A program made the position numbers and the translations under genes. From positions 1-48,467 of the forward strand of contig JAFTIL010000018.1 in NCBI GenBank assembly GCA_017456905.1: a stretch of 48,467 nt of DNA, in the 5' to 3' direction. The stretch is from Clostridia bacterium (GTDB lineage Bacteria > Bacillota > Clostridia > Oscillospirales > CAG-272). Each line of letters opens with the position of its first letter. Position 1 is the stretch's first letter. Shown here in pieces: positions 24,801 through 32,148 of this stretch. The notes below the pieces were generated by a model. That model had not been told where the DNA came from, searched no databases, and saw nothing but the letters and a program-made list of their open reading frames with translations.

Positions 24801-24947
24801 CACGCGGACAGGCTCGCGGCTACCGGTGCCGTTCTGGACGGTGACGTCTTCGGCAAAGGTGGGGATCACCAACAAGCTGAAGGTGGTGCCGACCATGAGA
24901 AGGCACAAAAGCAGAGCAAGCAATCGTTTCAAATTTGATTTTTTCAT
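21825..24947 (-). CDS. Large secreted glycoside-hydrolase-like protein (GH71/GH99-type barrel) with CBM9-like end
   Basis: A 1040-residue exported protein. Order: signal peptide (to about residue 32, ending TFA), two related beta-sandwich modules (about 35-180 and 185-345, each ending PAGEYLFHISGGG or PAGDYLFIAHNYN), a TIM-barrel-like catalytic region (about 390-780), a CBM9/DOMON-like domain (about 790-965), an acidic linker, then GCQSSV, a hydrophobic helix and the tail LKKRKEEEA. The barrel shows MFYWTWHIDGF, a Trp-rich WWNES and DVIFTDNTNA, and resembles GH71/GH99-like endo-acting enzymes; I cannot assign catalytic acids with confidence. It most likely acts on surface-bound polysaccharide. 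Single-gene unit with its own promoter and terminator. Confidence 0.65.
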   Translation of the reverse strand: MKKSNLKRLLALLLCLLMVGTTFSLLVIPTFAEDVTVQNGTGSREPVRVGKTYSYRAIVNGEFTGFGFCMPTWTKTDSYATLSIYKWLGGYEKTIASEPIAKKEFNPLKDGQYHWVEFDPQPAGEYLFHISGGGADVGVWTNMSPTDSKGFLYLNGLEQRGEPELKIRMTNPMLEPFGNCEASGEIRNIKYPYTGNTGEAVFNMNGPFGMRLNVASSFVGLQFKMATYMATDMEVDMSVYAWKGTYDQTIAETPVATGRVKMVDNAMQGITFDEVPAGDYLFIAHNYNKAPAMYVYNTVENFKGYVYRDGFPVETGVQYPVMQIIFNEEKDEYFMECAKPQDAITGDHVAPPAYVIPEDSLIYTHPVMPDTWVFTDGLGRVSLTNADVGDLKDDKTLAMFYWTWHIDGFTNDTPANLQKLSEQYPDAMRDWDNQLWKDLKTTSYWWNESIYGFYRGDDKWVLRKQAELLTNAGVDVIFTDNTNAGMTWRNSYTPLMEEWTDAMEDGLKAPKVSFMLPFWDKDYTNTQLQSLYLDIFRANKWNNLWFYWEDKPMLMAIKESVNGSVSPIEKEISKFFTFRAGQPDYLYHPKSNEFGSWGWLSMYPQATYAGSRNNVKEGKVEQMTVGIAMNHDYENKVLAAMSGNHIAGRSYTSAYPDRYEKEGAEASKWGYNFAEQFDYALEVDPEVIFVTGWNEFRVGRYETWPEGSVAAVENAFPDQYNDEFSRDIEPTKGALKDHYYYQLVNYVRKFKGARAIPTPSISATIDLSAGQDQWKSVEPYYAAYIGNTEDRNAPGYGTLVYTETSGRNDIIGAQVARDEEYVYFHVECADNITPYTDNLWMTLYIDSDQTNQGWETFEYVINKSAASADTVVLEKFTGDGYASEKVADCAYTVDGRYMTVKVAKSDLGLSGNDYTINFSWTDNVHDEGDETKFSGDIMDFYISGDVAPGARFKYSYISTEANATGKEQETAEDTGVGATEEPTVGGVEDPETNVPAVTDGESETAAEGEGCQSSVAATAGAITTMAAAAMVLKKRKEEEA

Positions 24948-25009
24948 AAACGTATCCTTTCACAGAGAAAATCAAAGACTGCGATGAACATCGTTCTCAC
25001 ATTAGTTAC

Positions 25010-25038
25010 ATTATACAATATCGCTTTGGCTTTGTCAA
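25010..25038 (-). promoter_or_regulatory. Promoter of the glycoside-hydrolase-like gene
   Basis: Leftward TTGACA (25033-25038) and TATAAT (25010-25015) with a 17-base spacer, both consensus. The leader to the ATG is about 60 bases. Confidence 0.88.
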
Positions 25039-25108
25039 CGCAAAATCAATATTTTGTGCAAAACGCACAGAACTTTTTGAATTGTTTTCGCAACCGAGCG
25101 AAAAACGA

Positions 25109-25137
25109 TTGACTTATCCGAGAAACTGTGGTATACT
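25109..25137 (+). promoter_or_regulatory. Promoter of the truA operon
   Basis: TTGACT (25109-25114) and TATACT (25132-25137) with a 17-base spacer. It is divergent from the previous promoter, with about 70 bases between the two -35 boxes. Confidence 0.82.
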
Positions 25138-25178
25138 TTTTTAGAGACGACCTATAAATTTCTAAAGGAGGTGTGCGG

Positions 25179-25979
25179 ATGAAGCTGCTGCTATATCTTT
25201 CATATGACGGATCTGCGTTTTGCGGATATCAGGCACAAAGACACGGGAATACCGTCCAGCAAGCACTCAACACCGCCACCGAAGCCTTGTTTGGTCATCC
25301 CTGTGATATCACGGGCTGCAGCCGCACCGACAGCGGCGTTCACGCTCATATGTTTTGTGCCACCATCACGGGACAGGGCGGCGCCCCCCTTGTCACCACC
25401 ATTCCCGTAGACAAGCTCCCCGCCGTTCTGAACATCCATCTGCCCGACAGCATCGCGGCGGGCTATGCACGGTGGGTCCCCGACGACTTCCATCCCCGCT
25501 ATTCGGTCAGCTCCAAGGAATACGTCTACAAGATCTACAACGCACCCTATCGCTGTCCCTTCGAGCACAAACGCAGTTGGCATATTCCTCAGCCTCTTGA
25601 TGACGAGGCGGTGGCCCGAATGGATCTTGCTGCGCAGCATTTTGTCGGCCGACGGGATTTCTCCGCCTGCATGGCTTCGGGCTCCGAGATCATGGACAAG
25701 ACCCGACACGTCTCGTCTGCCCGCGTATGGCGGGAGGGGGATCACGTGTTCTTTGCGGTTCGTGCCGACGGCTTTCTTTACAACATGGTACGCATCATGA
25801 TGGGAACGCTGGTGGACGTGGCCCTGGGCAAGATCCCCCCAGACAGCATCCCCGAACGTCTTGCCACCCTGGACCGCCGCGCCATGGGACGTACCGCCCC
25901 CGCCGACGGATTGTACCTTCACCGTGTTTTTTATGATGATCCCCACGTTCCAGGGTACCAAGGAGGTGATACCCCATGA
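25179..25979 (+). CDS. truA: tRNA pseudouridine synthase TruA (positions 38-40)
   Basis: A 266-residue pseudouridine synthase that modifies U38-U40 of the tRNA anticodon stem. The catalytic Asp is in CSRTDSGVHA near residue 52; other family motifs are YDGSAFCGYQ, the RYSVSSKEYVY segment and FLYNMVRIMMG. Length and order are normal. The ATG at 25179 is chosen because AAAGGAGG ends seven bases before it. The stop overlaps the start of the DUF5711 gene by four bases (ATGA), so truA, DUF5711 and cvpA form an operon. Confidence 0.95.
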   Translation: MKLLLYLSYDGSAFCGYQAQRHGNTVQQALNTATEALFGHPCDITGCSRTDSGVHAHMFCATITGQGGAPLVTTIPVDKLPAVLNIHLPDSIAAGYARWVPDDFHPRYSVSSKEYVYKIYNAPYRCPFEHKRSWHIPQPLDDEAVARMDLAAQHFVGRRDFSACMASGSEIMDKTRHVSSARVWREGDHVFFAVRADGFLYNMVRIMMGTLVDVALGKIPPDSIPERLATLDRRAMGRTAPADGLYLHRVFYDDPHVPGYQGGDTP

Positions 25980-27289
25980 GCACCAAACACCGTAAGCCCA
26001 AGGATCTTCTGCGTCCCATCTGGAAAAGCATACAAGGGCTGTTCCGAAAATTCACACGTCTGCCCGAAGAGGGTATCGTCAGCGACGAGCCCATTGATTT
26101 CTCAGCGCCTTCGGTTCCCTATTATACGGGATTGGCCGAGCGCTTCAACCTGGCCCGTATCGTGCTTTATATGATCCTCTTTACCTTCGTGGTGGTGACC
26201 GTTCTCAGCAGTCGTCACCTCATCACCTACGAAAATTTGTATTATCTGGTCAAGGACGTGGGTGCCGCTACGCTGACGGCTCAATCCGAAGCGGATTATC
26301 TGAGCTACCCCATTTCGGACGCGGAAGCGGATTTCGCCATCTATCGCGGCGGACTTACCGTGGTCGGTGGGCAGGAGATCACCGTCCTCAGCGGCTCGGG
26401 CAAGCAGACCCTGTCAGAGAACGTCTCCATGTCCCGCCCCTGTGTGCGTGCAGGCGAAAAGACCTTCCTCACCTTCAGCCGGGGAGAGAACGGCTTCGCC
26501 GTATATAACGCTTTTGTCCGTCTGCACAAGGAGCTGACGGAATATCCTATTTATGACGGCTGTATGTCGGCAGAAGGGGCCTTTGCCATTCTGACCCGCT
26601 CTCGGGAATACACCTCCCAAGTGGTATACTACGGAAGCAATATGAACGTCCGTGCCATCGCCAATATCAGCGGCTACGTCACCGCCCTGTCCATCAGCGC
26701 CGACGGCCGTACCTTGGCCATCCTCTCTTACGACTTGACCGACACCGGATACCAAAGCAAGCTGACCCTTTGCATGGCGGGGAACCCCAAAGAGATCACT
26801 GTGGTTACGGAAAACACCTCCGCCCTATCCGCCGCTTTTCTGGGCGATAACCGCCTGGCCGTGATCTTTGAGGACCGCCTAAGCATCTACAAAAACGATG
26901 GCAGTCTTGTATCTGAGACGCCCTTTGAGGACACCGTGCCTCTCCTTTGCGACGTCAATGACAGCTATTTTGCCCTGCTCTGCCGCACACGGGACAACCT
27001 TATCGGCAGCGTGCTTCAAGTCTATGATAAAAACGGCAGATCTGTGTATACCGCCAACGTAGCCTTGGCGGGCCAAGCAGAGGAAATACTGCTTGAAGGC
27101 CAGAACGTATATATCCGCTCGCGCGAGCATATTCTGTATGTATCGGGCAAAGGAAAAAAGCTTTCTGAAGCCACGGCTCATCGGGATACGCTCACTCTCC
27201 TTGTCACGGAGAATGGCGGACTCCTGGCCTGCGGTCCCGCATACGCTCAACGGCTGAATACGGAGGATTTCACAGAAATTTCCCAATAA
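25976..27289 (+). CDS. DUF5711-family membrane-anchored beta-propeller-like protein
   Basis: A 437-residue protein with a basic cytoplasmic N-terminus, one membrane helix (about 60-80) and a large extracellular domain of repeated beta strands. Repeats such as the DAEADFAIYRGGLTVV and SISADGRTLAIL segments look like propeller blades. This agrees with the DUF5711 family, common in Clostridia beside cvpA-like genes and of unknown function. AAGGAGGTG precedes the ATG, which overlaps the end of truA. A role in envelope or division is inferred from neighbours only. Confidence 0.8.
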   Translation: MSTKHRKPKDLLRPIWKSIQGLFRKFTRLPEEGIVSDEPIDFSAPSVPYYTGLAERFNLARIVLYMILFTFVVVTVLSSRHLITYENLYYLVKDVGAATLTAQSEADYLSYPISDAEADFAIYRGGLTVVGGQEITVLSGSGKQTLSENVSMSRPCVRAGEKTFLTFSRGENGFAVYNAFVRLHKELTEYPIYDGCMSAEGAFAILTRSREYTSQVVYYGSNMNVRAIANISGYVTALSISADGRTLAILSYDLTDTGYQSKLTLCMAGNPKEITVVTENTSALSAAFLGDNRLAVIFEDRLSIYKNDGSLVSETPFEDTVPLLCDVNDSYFALLCRTRDNLIGSVLQVYDKNGRSVYTANVALAGQAEEILLEGQNVYIRSREHILYVSGKGKKLSEATAHRDTLTLLVTENGGLLACGPAYAQRLNTEDFTEISQ

Positions 27290-27307
27290 ATGAAAGGATA
27301 TATTTAT

Positions 27308-27994
27308 ATGAACATCGTATTTGACGTCATTCTCTTGGCCCTTTTCGCATTTATGGCCATCCGTGGCTACTTCAAGGGCTTTATGAAGATGGTTCTCAGC
27401 CTGGGCCGCCTTGTCCTGGCTGTGATCATCACCATCATCTTCGGCTCGGCCTTCTCGGGCTGGATCGACGAAAAATTCATCAATCCCCCCATCTTTGAGT
27501 GGGTACACGGAAAGATCTCCGAGCTGGCAGGCAACGCCGTCACCAACGTGGACGAATTTTTGGAGGGCCTGCCCGGCATCTTCAAGAACTTCCTGGATTC
27601 CGAAGCTTTTCAAGAAAAATACAGTGGCGCAGGCGCATCCGTAGACGCCTTGGTCACCGACGTGTCCACCTCTGTCAGCGGCGCCATGTCCGCCGTGATC
27701 TCCACGGTCATCGGTTACGTGCTTCTGTTTGTCCTGTCCTTTGTCATCCTCACCATTATCATCTGGCTGGTGGGCAAGTTCACCGAGCTCCCCCTCATCA
27801 AGACGGGCGACAAGCTTCTTGGTCTTGCCGTGGGTGCCGTCAGCGGTCTTTTGGCCGTGGCTTTGGCCGCCTCGGTGCTGTACCTTATCGTTTACCTGAC
27901 GGGAAACCTGAGCGCGTATGAAAACTCGATAATCTTCAAATTTGTTAAAGATATCAATGTGTTTGGGTTTATTTTTGATAAGCTACTTAAATAA
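27308..27994 (+). CDS. CvpA-family membrane protein
   Basis: A 228-residue CvpA-family protein with an N-terminal helix beginning VFDVILLALFAFMAIRGYFKG, a second helix, a central soluble loop (about 60-130) and two C-terminal helices. The RGYFKG turn is typical of the family. CvpA proteins are linked to colicin V secretion in E. coli, and in Firmicutes to envelope stress or division, without a defined biochemical role. I prefer the ATG at 27308 because AAAGGA lies nine bases upstream; an in-frame ATG at 27290 would overlap that ribosome site. Confidence 0.85.
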   Translation: MNIVFDVILLALFAFMAIRGYFKGFMKMVLSLGRLVLAVIITIIFGSAFSGWIDEKFINPPIFEWVHGKISELAGNAVTNVDEFLEGLPGIFKNFLDSEAFQEKYSGAGASVDALVTDVSTSVSGAMSAVISTVIGYVLLFVLSFVILTIIIWLVGKFTELPLIKTGDKLLGLAVGAVSGLLAVALAASVLYLIVYLTGNLSAYENSIIFKFVKDINVFGFIFDKLLK

Positions 27995-27999
27995 ACAAC

Positions 28000-28025
28000 G
28001 GGGTCGGTTCTCGTGAACCGACCCC
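28000..28025 (+). terminator. Hairpin after cvpA
   Basis: An eleven-base perfect stem GGGGTCGGTTC with loop TCGT, but the downstream tract is only TCTTC. It may be a weak terminator or an mRNA-stabilising hairpin just before mutY, whose ribosome site follows directly. Confidence 0.55.
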
Positions 28026-28042
28026 TCTTCAAAGGAGAACCT

Positions 28043-29119
28043 ATGGCAAAATTCCCCCATGAAACCGTCCCCCTGCTCTTGGACTGGTATCATCACAACC
28101 GCCGCGACCTGCCCTGGCGGCACACCCGTGATCCTTATCATATTCTCGTCTCGGAGATCATGCTCCAGCAAACCCGTGCCGAGACGGTGAAGCCCTACTA
28201 CGCCCGCTTTCTCGCCGAGCTACCCACGATTCAGGCCTTGGCCGAGGCCCCCGAGGATCTGATCCTCAAGCTGTGGGAGGGACTGGGCTACTACAGCCGC
28301 GTCCGCAATCTGCAAAAGGCAGCACAGGCGGTGATGGCGCAGCATCACGGGGTCATCCCCACTGACCATGCAAAACTTCTTTCTCTCCCGGGCGTTGGGC
28401 GATACACGGCAGGCGCTGTGGGCTCCATCGCCTACGATCTCCCTGTGGCGGCTGTGGATGGCAACGTGCTTCGCGTAGCCGCCCGTGTCATGGGAGATGA
28501 CGGCGACGTGCTGACTGACGCCACCCGCAGACGCATTGAAGATGCCATCACCCCTTGCGTTCCTTCCCCGGGCGCGGGAGATTTCAATCAAAGCCTCATT
28601 GAGCTGGGCGCCACGGTCTGTCTCCCCGGCGGGGGCGCCAAGTGTCAGGAATGTCCTCTGCAACTCATCTGCGCCGCCAAGCGTGATGGGAGGGTATCAG
28701 AGCTTCCCGTCCGTATCGTCAAAACCAAGCGAAAATTTGAGGATCTGACGGTGCTTCTGCTCCGTGTGACCGATGAGGACGGTACATTCCGCTACATCAT
28801 CCGCCGCCGTCCCGACACAGGACTTTTAGGCGGTCTTTACGAGTTTCCCCATGTGGACGGTCACGCCACCGCCGAAAGCGTGACGGCGGCACTCATCGCC
28901 GAGGGCACCGGAGTCCACAAGGTCACTCCCCTCCCCGAGGGCAAGCACGTTTTCACCCACATCACCTGGCGTATGGTGGGCTATCTCTGCGACGTGACAT
29001 TACCCGATATGTCTTTGGAGGGCGGGCTGTGTCACGGTCTCCTTGCGAGAGCCGAGGATATGGCTGATCGTTATTCTATCCCCTCTGCTTTCTCCGCCTA
29101 CCGAAAATACGTGCTGTAA
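28043..29119 (+). CDS. mutY: A/G-specific adenine DNA glycosylase MutY
   Basis: A 358-residue glycosylase that removes adenine mispaired with 8-oxoguanine. Catalytic Glu is in SEIMLQQTR near residue 37, the helix-hairpin-helix is LPGVGRYTAGAV, and the Asp is in VDGNVLRV near residue 138. The iron-sulfur loop is Cys-x7-Cys-x2-Cys-x5-Cys, one residue longer in the first gap than in E. coli MutY. The C-terminal NUDIX-like 8-oxoG recognition domain (about 235-350) is complete. AAAGGAG lies before the ATG at 28043; the upstream frame crosses the cvpA hairpin and is not used. Confidence 0.95.
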   Translation: MAKFPHETVPLLLDWYHHNRRDLPWRHTRDPYHILVSEIMLQQTRAETVKPYYARFLAELPTIQALAEAPEDLILKLWEGLGYYSRVRNLQKAAQAVMAQHHGVIPTDHAKLLSLPGVGRYTAGAVGSIAYDLPVAAVDGNVLRVAARVMGDDGDVLTDATRRRIEDAITPCVPSPGAGDFNQSLIELGATVCLPGGGAKCQECPLQLICAAKRDGRVSELPVRIVKTKRKFEDLTVLLLRVTDEDGTFRYIIRRRPDTGLLGGLYEFPHVDGHATAESVTAALIAEGTGVHKVTPLPEGKHVFTHITWRMVGYLCDVTLPDMSLEGGLCHGLLARAEDMADRYSIPSAFSAYRKYVL

Positions 29120-29128
29120 AAATGAAAC

Positions 29129-29157
29129 GCTCCTGCGAAATTCGCAGGAGCATTTTT
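29129..29157. terminator. Bidirectional terminator between mutY and the pyridoxal kinase-like gene
   Basis: Ten-base stem GCTCCTGCGA (29129-29138) with its partner at 29142-29151, then five T rightward. A-rich sequence on the left gives T on the minus strand, so it serves both converging genes. Confidence 0.88.
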
Positions 29158-29996
29158 CATGATTTCAGCATCTCCATCAGTTCAGAAAGCACAGGCTCGA
29201 ACTTGACACCGTACCAATGGGTCGGATCGTCCTGGGTGTACTCAATGCAACGGAGGGTATACTCAGCGGCGATCTTGGCGGCCTCGAAAGCAGGCTTACC
29301 CTTCATGAGCGCGCCCACAAAAGCAGAGGCGTACACGTCGCCCGTGCCATGGCAACCACGCGCAATACGGCGATGGGGATAATACTGCTCCTTGCCGTCG
29401 GCATAGACCGTCACGCCCGTGGTCTCGGGATGGTAGCCCACGCCCGTCAGCACCACGATCCCCTTGCCTCCCATGAGAGCGTACAGCTTTTCAAGAAGGC
29501 CTTCGATATAAGCATGGTCGTAGCTCTCGCGATACTCGGTATCGGTAAGATAGCAAGCCTCTGTGATATTAGGCAAAAGGATATCCGCCTCGGCACACAG
29601 GGTCTTCATGGCGTTGGCATAGGCCTTATCAAAGGCGGGATAGAGCTTGCCGTTGTCGCCCATGGCAGGGTCAACGATGTTCATGCAACCCACGGCGGCG
29701 TTGGTTCTGAAGATGTTCTTCACGTCGTCGATCTGGGTGATGCTGCCGAGGTAACCCGTATAAATGGCGTCGAAATACAGGTTGGATTTGGCCCAATGGG
29801 CAGAGATGGCAGGCAGATCTTCGGAGAGATCACGGACGGTGTAATCCTTAAACCCCGCAGTATGGGTGGACAGCACCGCCGAGGGAAGGATACAGGTCTC
29901 GTGGCCGCAGGCCGACAGGATAGGGAGCGCCACGGTCAGGGAGCATTGACCCAGGCAGGAAATATCCTGAATGGTGAGAATTCTTTGATAGGACAT
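29157..29996 (-). CDS. Pyridoxamine/pyridoxal kinase-like (ribokinase family)
   Basis: A 279-residue PfkB/ribokinase-type kinase, closest by eye to PdxY/PdxK pyridoxal kinases that make pyridoxal 5'-phosphate. Substrate region: QDISCLGQCSL at the N-terminus and THTAGF. The catalytic Asp is in CHGTGDVYASAF near residue 227, and ATP contacts are in the LLPNITEA and VVLTGVG strands. The start ATG at 29996 has AGAAGG seven bases upstream; the longer frame begins with TTG. It lies 24 bases after aroK on the same strand, in an operon with it. A hydroxymethylpyrimidine kinase role cannot be excluded. Confidence 0.85.
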   Translation of the reverse strand: MSYQRILTIQDISCLGQCSLTVALPILSACGHETCILPSAVLSTHTAGFKDYTVRDLSEDLPAISAHWAKSNLYFDAIYTGYLGSITQIDDVKNIFRTNAAVGCMNIVDPAMGDNGKLYPAFDKAYANAMKTLCAEADILLPNITEACYLTDTEYRESYDHAYIEGLLEKLYALMGGKGIVVLTGVGYHPETTGVTVYADGKEQYYPHRRIARGCHGTGDVYASAFVGALMKGKPAFEAAKIAAEYTLRCIEYTQDDPTHWYGVKFEPVLSELMEMLKS

Positions 29997-30020
29997 AGAT
30001 TCGCCTTCTTTCAAACTAAT

Positions 30021-30602
30021 TTATTCCACACCCAACGTGCCGCATAAAACTTCAAGTGTCTGGTCAATGCTTCTGCGTCTGTGCTTTTTCCGCGCTTCGG
30101 AATCAACACAAGGCTCCGACGCAGGCGGGGGTGCTTCTTCAATGGTGATGTGGGCGTATTTTTCATATAAGGCACACCGCTCGTCATAAAGACGGCGGAG
30201 GGTATAGCCCTCGGGCATGACCACGCCGCGGTGGGAGAAATTCCCCAGACGGCGACGGACCGTTTTATAAGAGAGCTTCAGATATACCACCGTGCCGATC
30301 TCGCGGAAATGCGCCATAGCTGCGGGGCTGTAGACAGCGCTTCCGCCCGTAGCAATGACCCAACGGCTTTGAGGTGTGCCGAGGTCGAGGTTGACCTTTT
30401 CCTCAATCTTGATAAATGCTCCCATCCCTTGCTCGTTGATGATATCCTGTAAAAGCTTGCCTTCGGCCTCCTGAATGTGGAGATCCGAGTCTACAAAGCG
30501 ATAGCCCAGCCGCTTGGCAAGAAGCACGCCGACGGTGCTTTTGCCACAGGCAGGCATACCGATGAGAATGATGGGCTTTTTTGGGTTTTCCTTGAGATTC
30601 AT
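30021..30602 (-). CDS. aroK: Shikimate kinase
   Basis: A 193-residue shikimate kinase, step five of the shikimate pathway. Walker A is GMPACGKST near residue 15, the shikimate contact Asp is in FVDSD near residue 36, and the GG motif is IATGGSAV near 81. The lid Arg region is SHRGVVMPEG. Between the lid and the final helix there is an extra Pro/Ala-rich then Arg/Lys-rich stretch (APPPASEP...RKKHRRR, about 150-180) that makes it about 20 residues longer than typical. GGAGG lies eight bases before the ATG. The DAHP synthase of the same pathway is at 33237-34265, in a separate transcription unit. Confidence 0.9.
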   Translation of the reverse strand: MNLKENPKKPIILIGMPACGKSTVGVLLAKRLGYRFVDSDLHIQEAEGKLLQDIINEQGMGAFIKIEEKVNLDLGTPQSRWVIATGGSAVYSPAAMAHFREIGTVVYLKLSYKTVRRRLGNFSHRGVVMPEGYTLRRLYDERCALYEKYAHITIEEAPPPASEPCVDSEARKKHRRRSIDQTLEVLCGTLGVE

Positions 30603-30654
30603 AGTGCAATCCTCCACATCTTGCGGAGGCATTCACGTCTCCTATGATAAAAAA

Positions 30655-30683
30655 ATTATACTACAATCAAGCGGGCGTGTCAA
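30655..30683 (-). promoter_or_regulatory. Promoter of the aroK operon
   Basis: Leftward TTGACA (30678-30683) and TATAAT (30655-30660) with a 17-base spacer, both consensus. Confidence 0.88.
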
Positions 30684-30761
30684 GGGAAACATCCAACAAA
30701 AATCCGCCGTTGGAACAAGGAGTTTTTTTAGAAATCGTTGAAATTTTCCCGAATATATGTT

Positions 30762-30791
30762 AAAATAGGGTCATCACCTCGTGACGACCCT
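30762..30791 (-). terminator. spoIVB terminator
   Basis: Stem AGGGTC-A-TCA and TGA-C-GACCCT around CCTCG, followed leftward by ATTTTAA. It lies five bases beyond the spoIVB stop. Confidence 0.82.
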
Positions 30792-30796
30792 GTTTC

Positions 30797-31918
30797 TTAT
30801 TTCAAAAGTTCGGGCATATCTCTCAGCATATTGTCGATAAAGATCCCGTAGCCCGTGGTAGGATCGTTGATGAGCACGTGGGTCACGGCACCGATGAGTC
30901 GGCCGTCCTGGACAATGGGACTTCCGGACATTCCCTGCACGATCCCGCCCGTCTTCTCGATGAGCTTGGGATCAGTAACGGTAATGGTAAAACACTTGGA
31001 GCCCTGCGCCGCCATGTCGATATGGCTGATCATCGCCGTGTAGGCCCCCAGATTGCCATCGTCCAAGGTACACAGGATTGTGGCATTGCCGTCGTGCAGC
31101 TCGCCACGAGGGGCAATACTCACTTTTTTTGTAGCCCTTGCAGGACGGCTGGCGTAAATGCCGTACACACCGCAATCGGTGTTCCCCACCAAGGTCCCCG
31201 TTTTGCCGGGAGCAAAATAGCCCTTGATGGCGCCGGGATCGCCCGCCTCACCGCGGTCGATGCCGCTGATGGTCACGTCGGTGACCTGCCCTCTTTGCAT
31301 GGGGATCAGTTCACCCGTGTCCCCGTCACAAATACCGTGACCAAGCCCCGCAAAGGCATTGGTGGAGGGGATGATGAAGGTGACGGTACCAATGCCCGCA
31401 CCGCTGTCGCGGATCCAAAGCCCCGTCTTGTATTTCCCTTCGCCTTGGCTCTTGACGGGAGCCACGTTGATGACCAGCACCTCGCTCGTCAAGGTTTTTC
31501 GGCTACTTTTATCATTTTTTACGTTGCGCGTGGCGCTTGACTTCGCAGTGGTACGGCGGATGGTCAAGGCAAGGGGCTTACCGCCGCAGTTCTCCACCGC
31601 TTTGGTCAAGTCCTCCGCACACGTCAAGGGCGCACCGTTGACGTGGGTGATCACATCTTTTATTTGTATGCCTGCTTCTCTGGCAGGATTGACCGTACGG
31701 TTCCCTTGCCGCGGAGCATCCTCTACATCGCAAAAGCCCACGACCGTCACGCCCTCGGTGCTGAACTTCACCCCAAAGGGCATCCCACCGAGGTAGACCT
31801 GACCCGCCCCAACTGCACTGCCGTTTGTTCCCGCCGCCGACGCCCCCACAACACTCCCCACGATCAGCAGTATCGTCGTGATGACCACATACAGCAGCTT
31901 TATATATCTGTTTTTCAT
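30797..31918 (-). CDS. spoIVB: SpoIVB peptidase (S55 family)
   Basis: A 373-residue exported serine protease that signals from the forespore to start sigma-K processing during sporulation. It has an N-terminal membrane or signal helix (about 7-27), a PDZ domain (about 60-125, AGIQIKDVITHVNG) and an S55 protease domain. Catalytic His is in GLGHGICD and Ser in GMSGSPI near residue 336. The ATG at 31918 has GAAGGAAG upstream. On the minus strand CATAGTA lies about 50 bases upstream, one base from a sigma-G -10, but I find no matching -35. Its presence argues for a spore-former, or a lineage that recently lost sporulation. Confidence 0.92.
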   Translation of the reverse strand: MKNRYIKLLYVVITTILLIVGSVVGASAAGTNGSAVGAGQVYLGGMPFGVKFSTEGVTVVGFCDVEDAPRQGNRTVNPAREAGIQIKDVITHVNGAPLTCAEDLTKAVENCGGKPLALTIRRTTAKSSATRNVKNDKSSRKTLTSEVLVINVAPVKSQGEGKYKTGLWIRDSGAGIGTVTFIIPSTNAFAGLGHGICDGDTGELIPMQRGQVTDVTISGIDRGEAGDPGAIKGYFAPGKTGTLVGNTDCGVYGIYASRPARATKKVSIAPRGELHDGNATILCTLDDGNLGAYTAMISHIDMAAQGSKCFTITVTDPKLIEKTGGIVQGMSGSPIVQDGRLIGAVTHVLINDPTTGYGIFIDNMLRDMPELLK

Positions 31919-32033
31919 GTTGTTCTTCCTTCTTGCGCTTGCTTTTTTGGTTTTACCCCTCTTACTATGCGTCGAGGCGGGCGAAATCATGTGTAGCAGA
32001 TTTTGAGGATTTTGGCGGTTAGTTATAATATAA

Positions 32034-32079
32034 ATTGTTGTTTATCTTACTAACTTTTCTCTCGACGAGGAGAGAAAAG
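32034..32079 (+). promoter_or_regulatory. Possible promoter -10 and leader hairpin of the nuclease-like gene
   Basis: A consensus TATAAT (32034-32039) without a good -35 is followed by a hairpin with nine-base arms CTTTTCTCT (32054-32062) and AGAGAAAAG (32071-32079), about 70 bases before the next gene. The function of the hairpin is unknown. Confidence 0.4.
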
Positions 32080-32148
32080 CGAAAAGAAGCTAAACAACCA
32101 CTTATCTTCTCTTTCCATTCTGCATTTTGCATTCTCAAAGGAGTCCCC

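Noticed and set aside
28620-28670. MutY iron-sulfur loop with one additional residue
   Set aside because: Cys-x7-Cys-x2-Cys-x5-Cys is one longer than in E. coli, but I believe it is a usual variant in Clostridia, so I do not count it as a novelty.
30738-30766. Rightward promoter-like pair TTGAAA-n17-TAAAAT
   Set aside because: No rightward gene follows; the TAAAAT is the T-run side of the spoIVB terminator.
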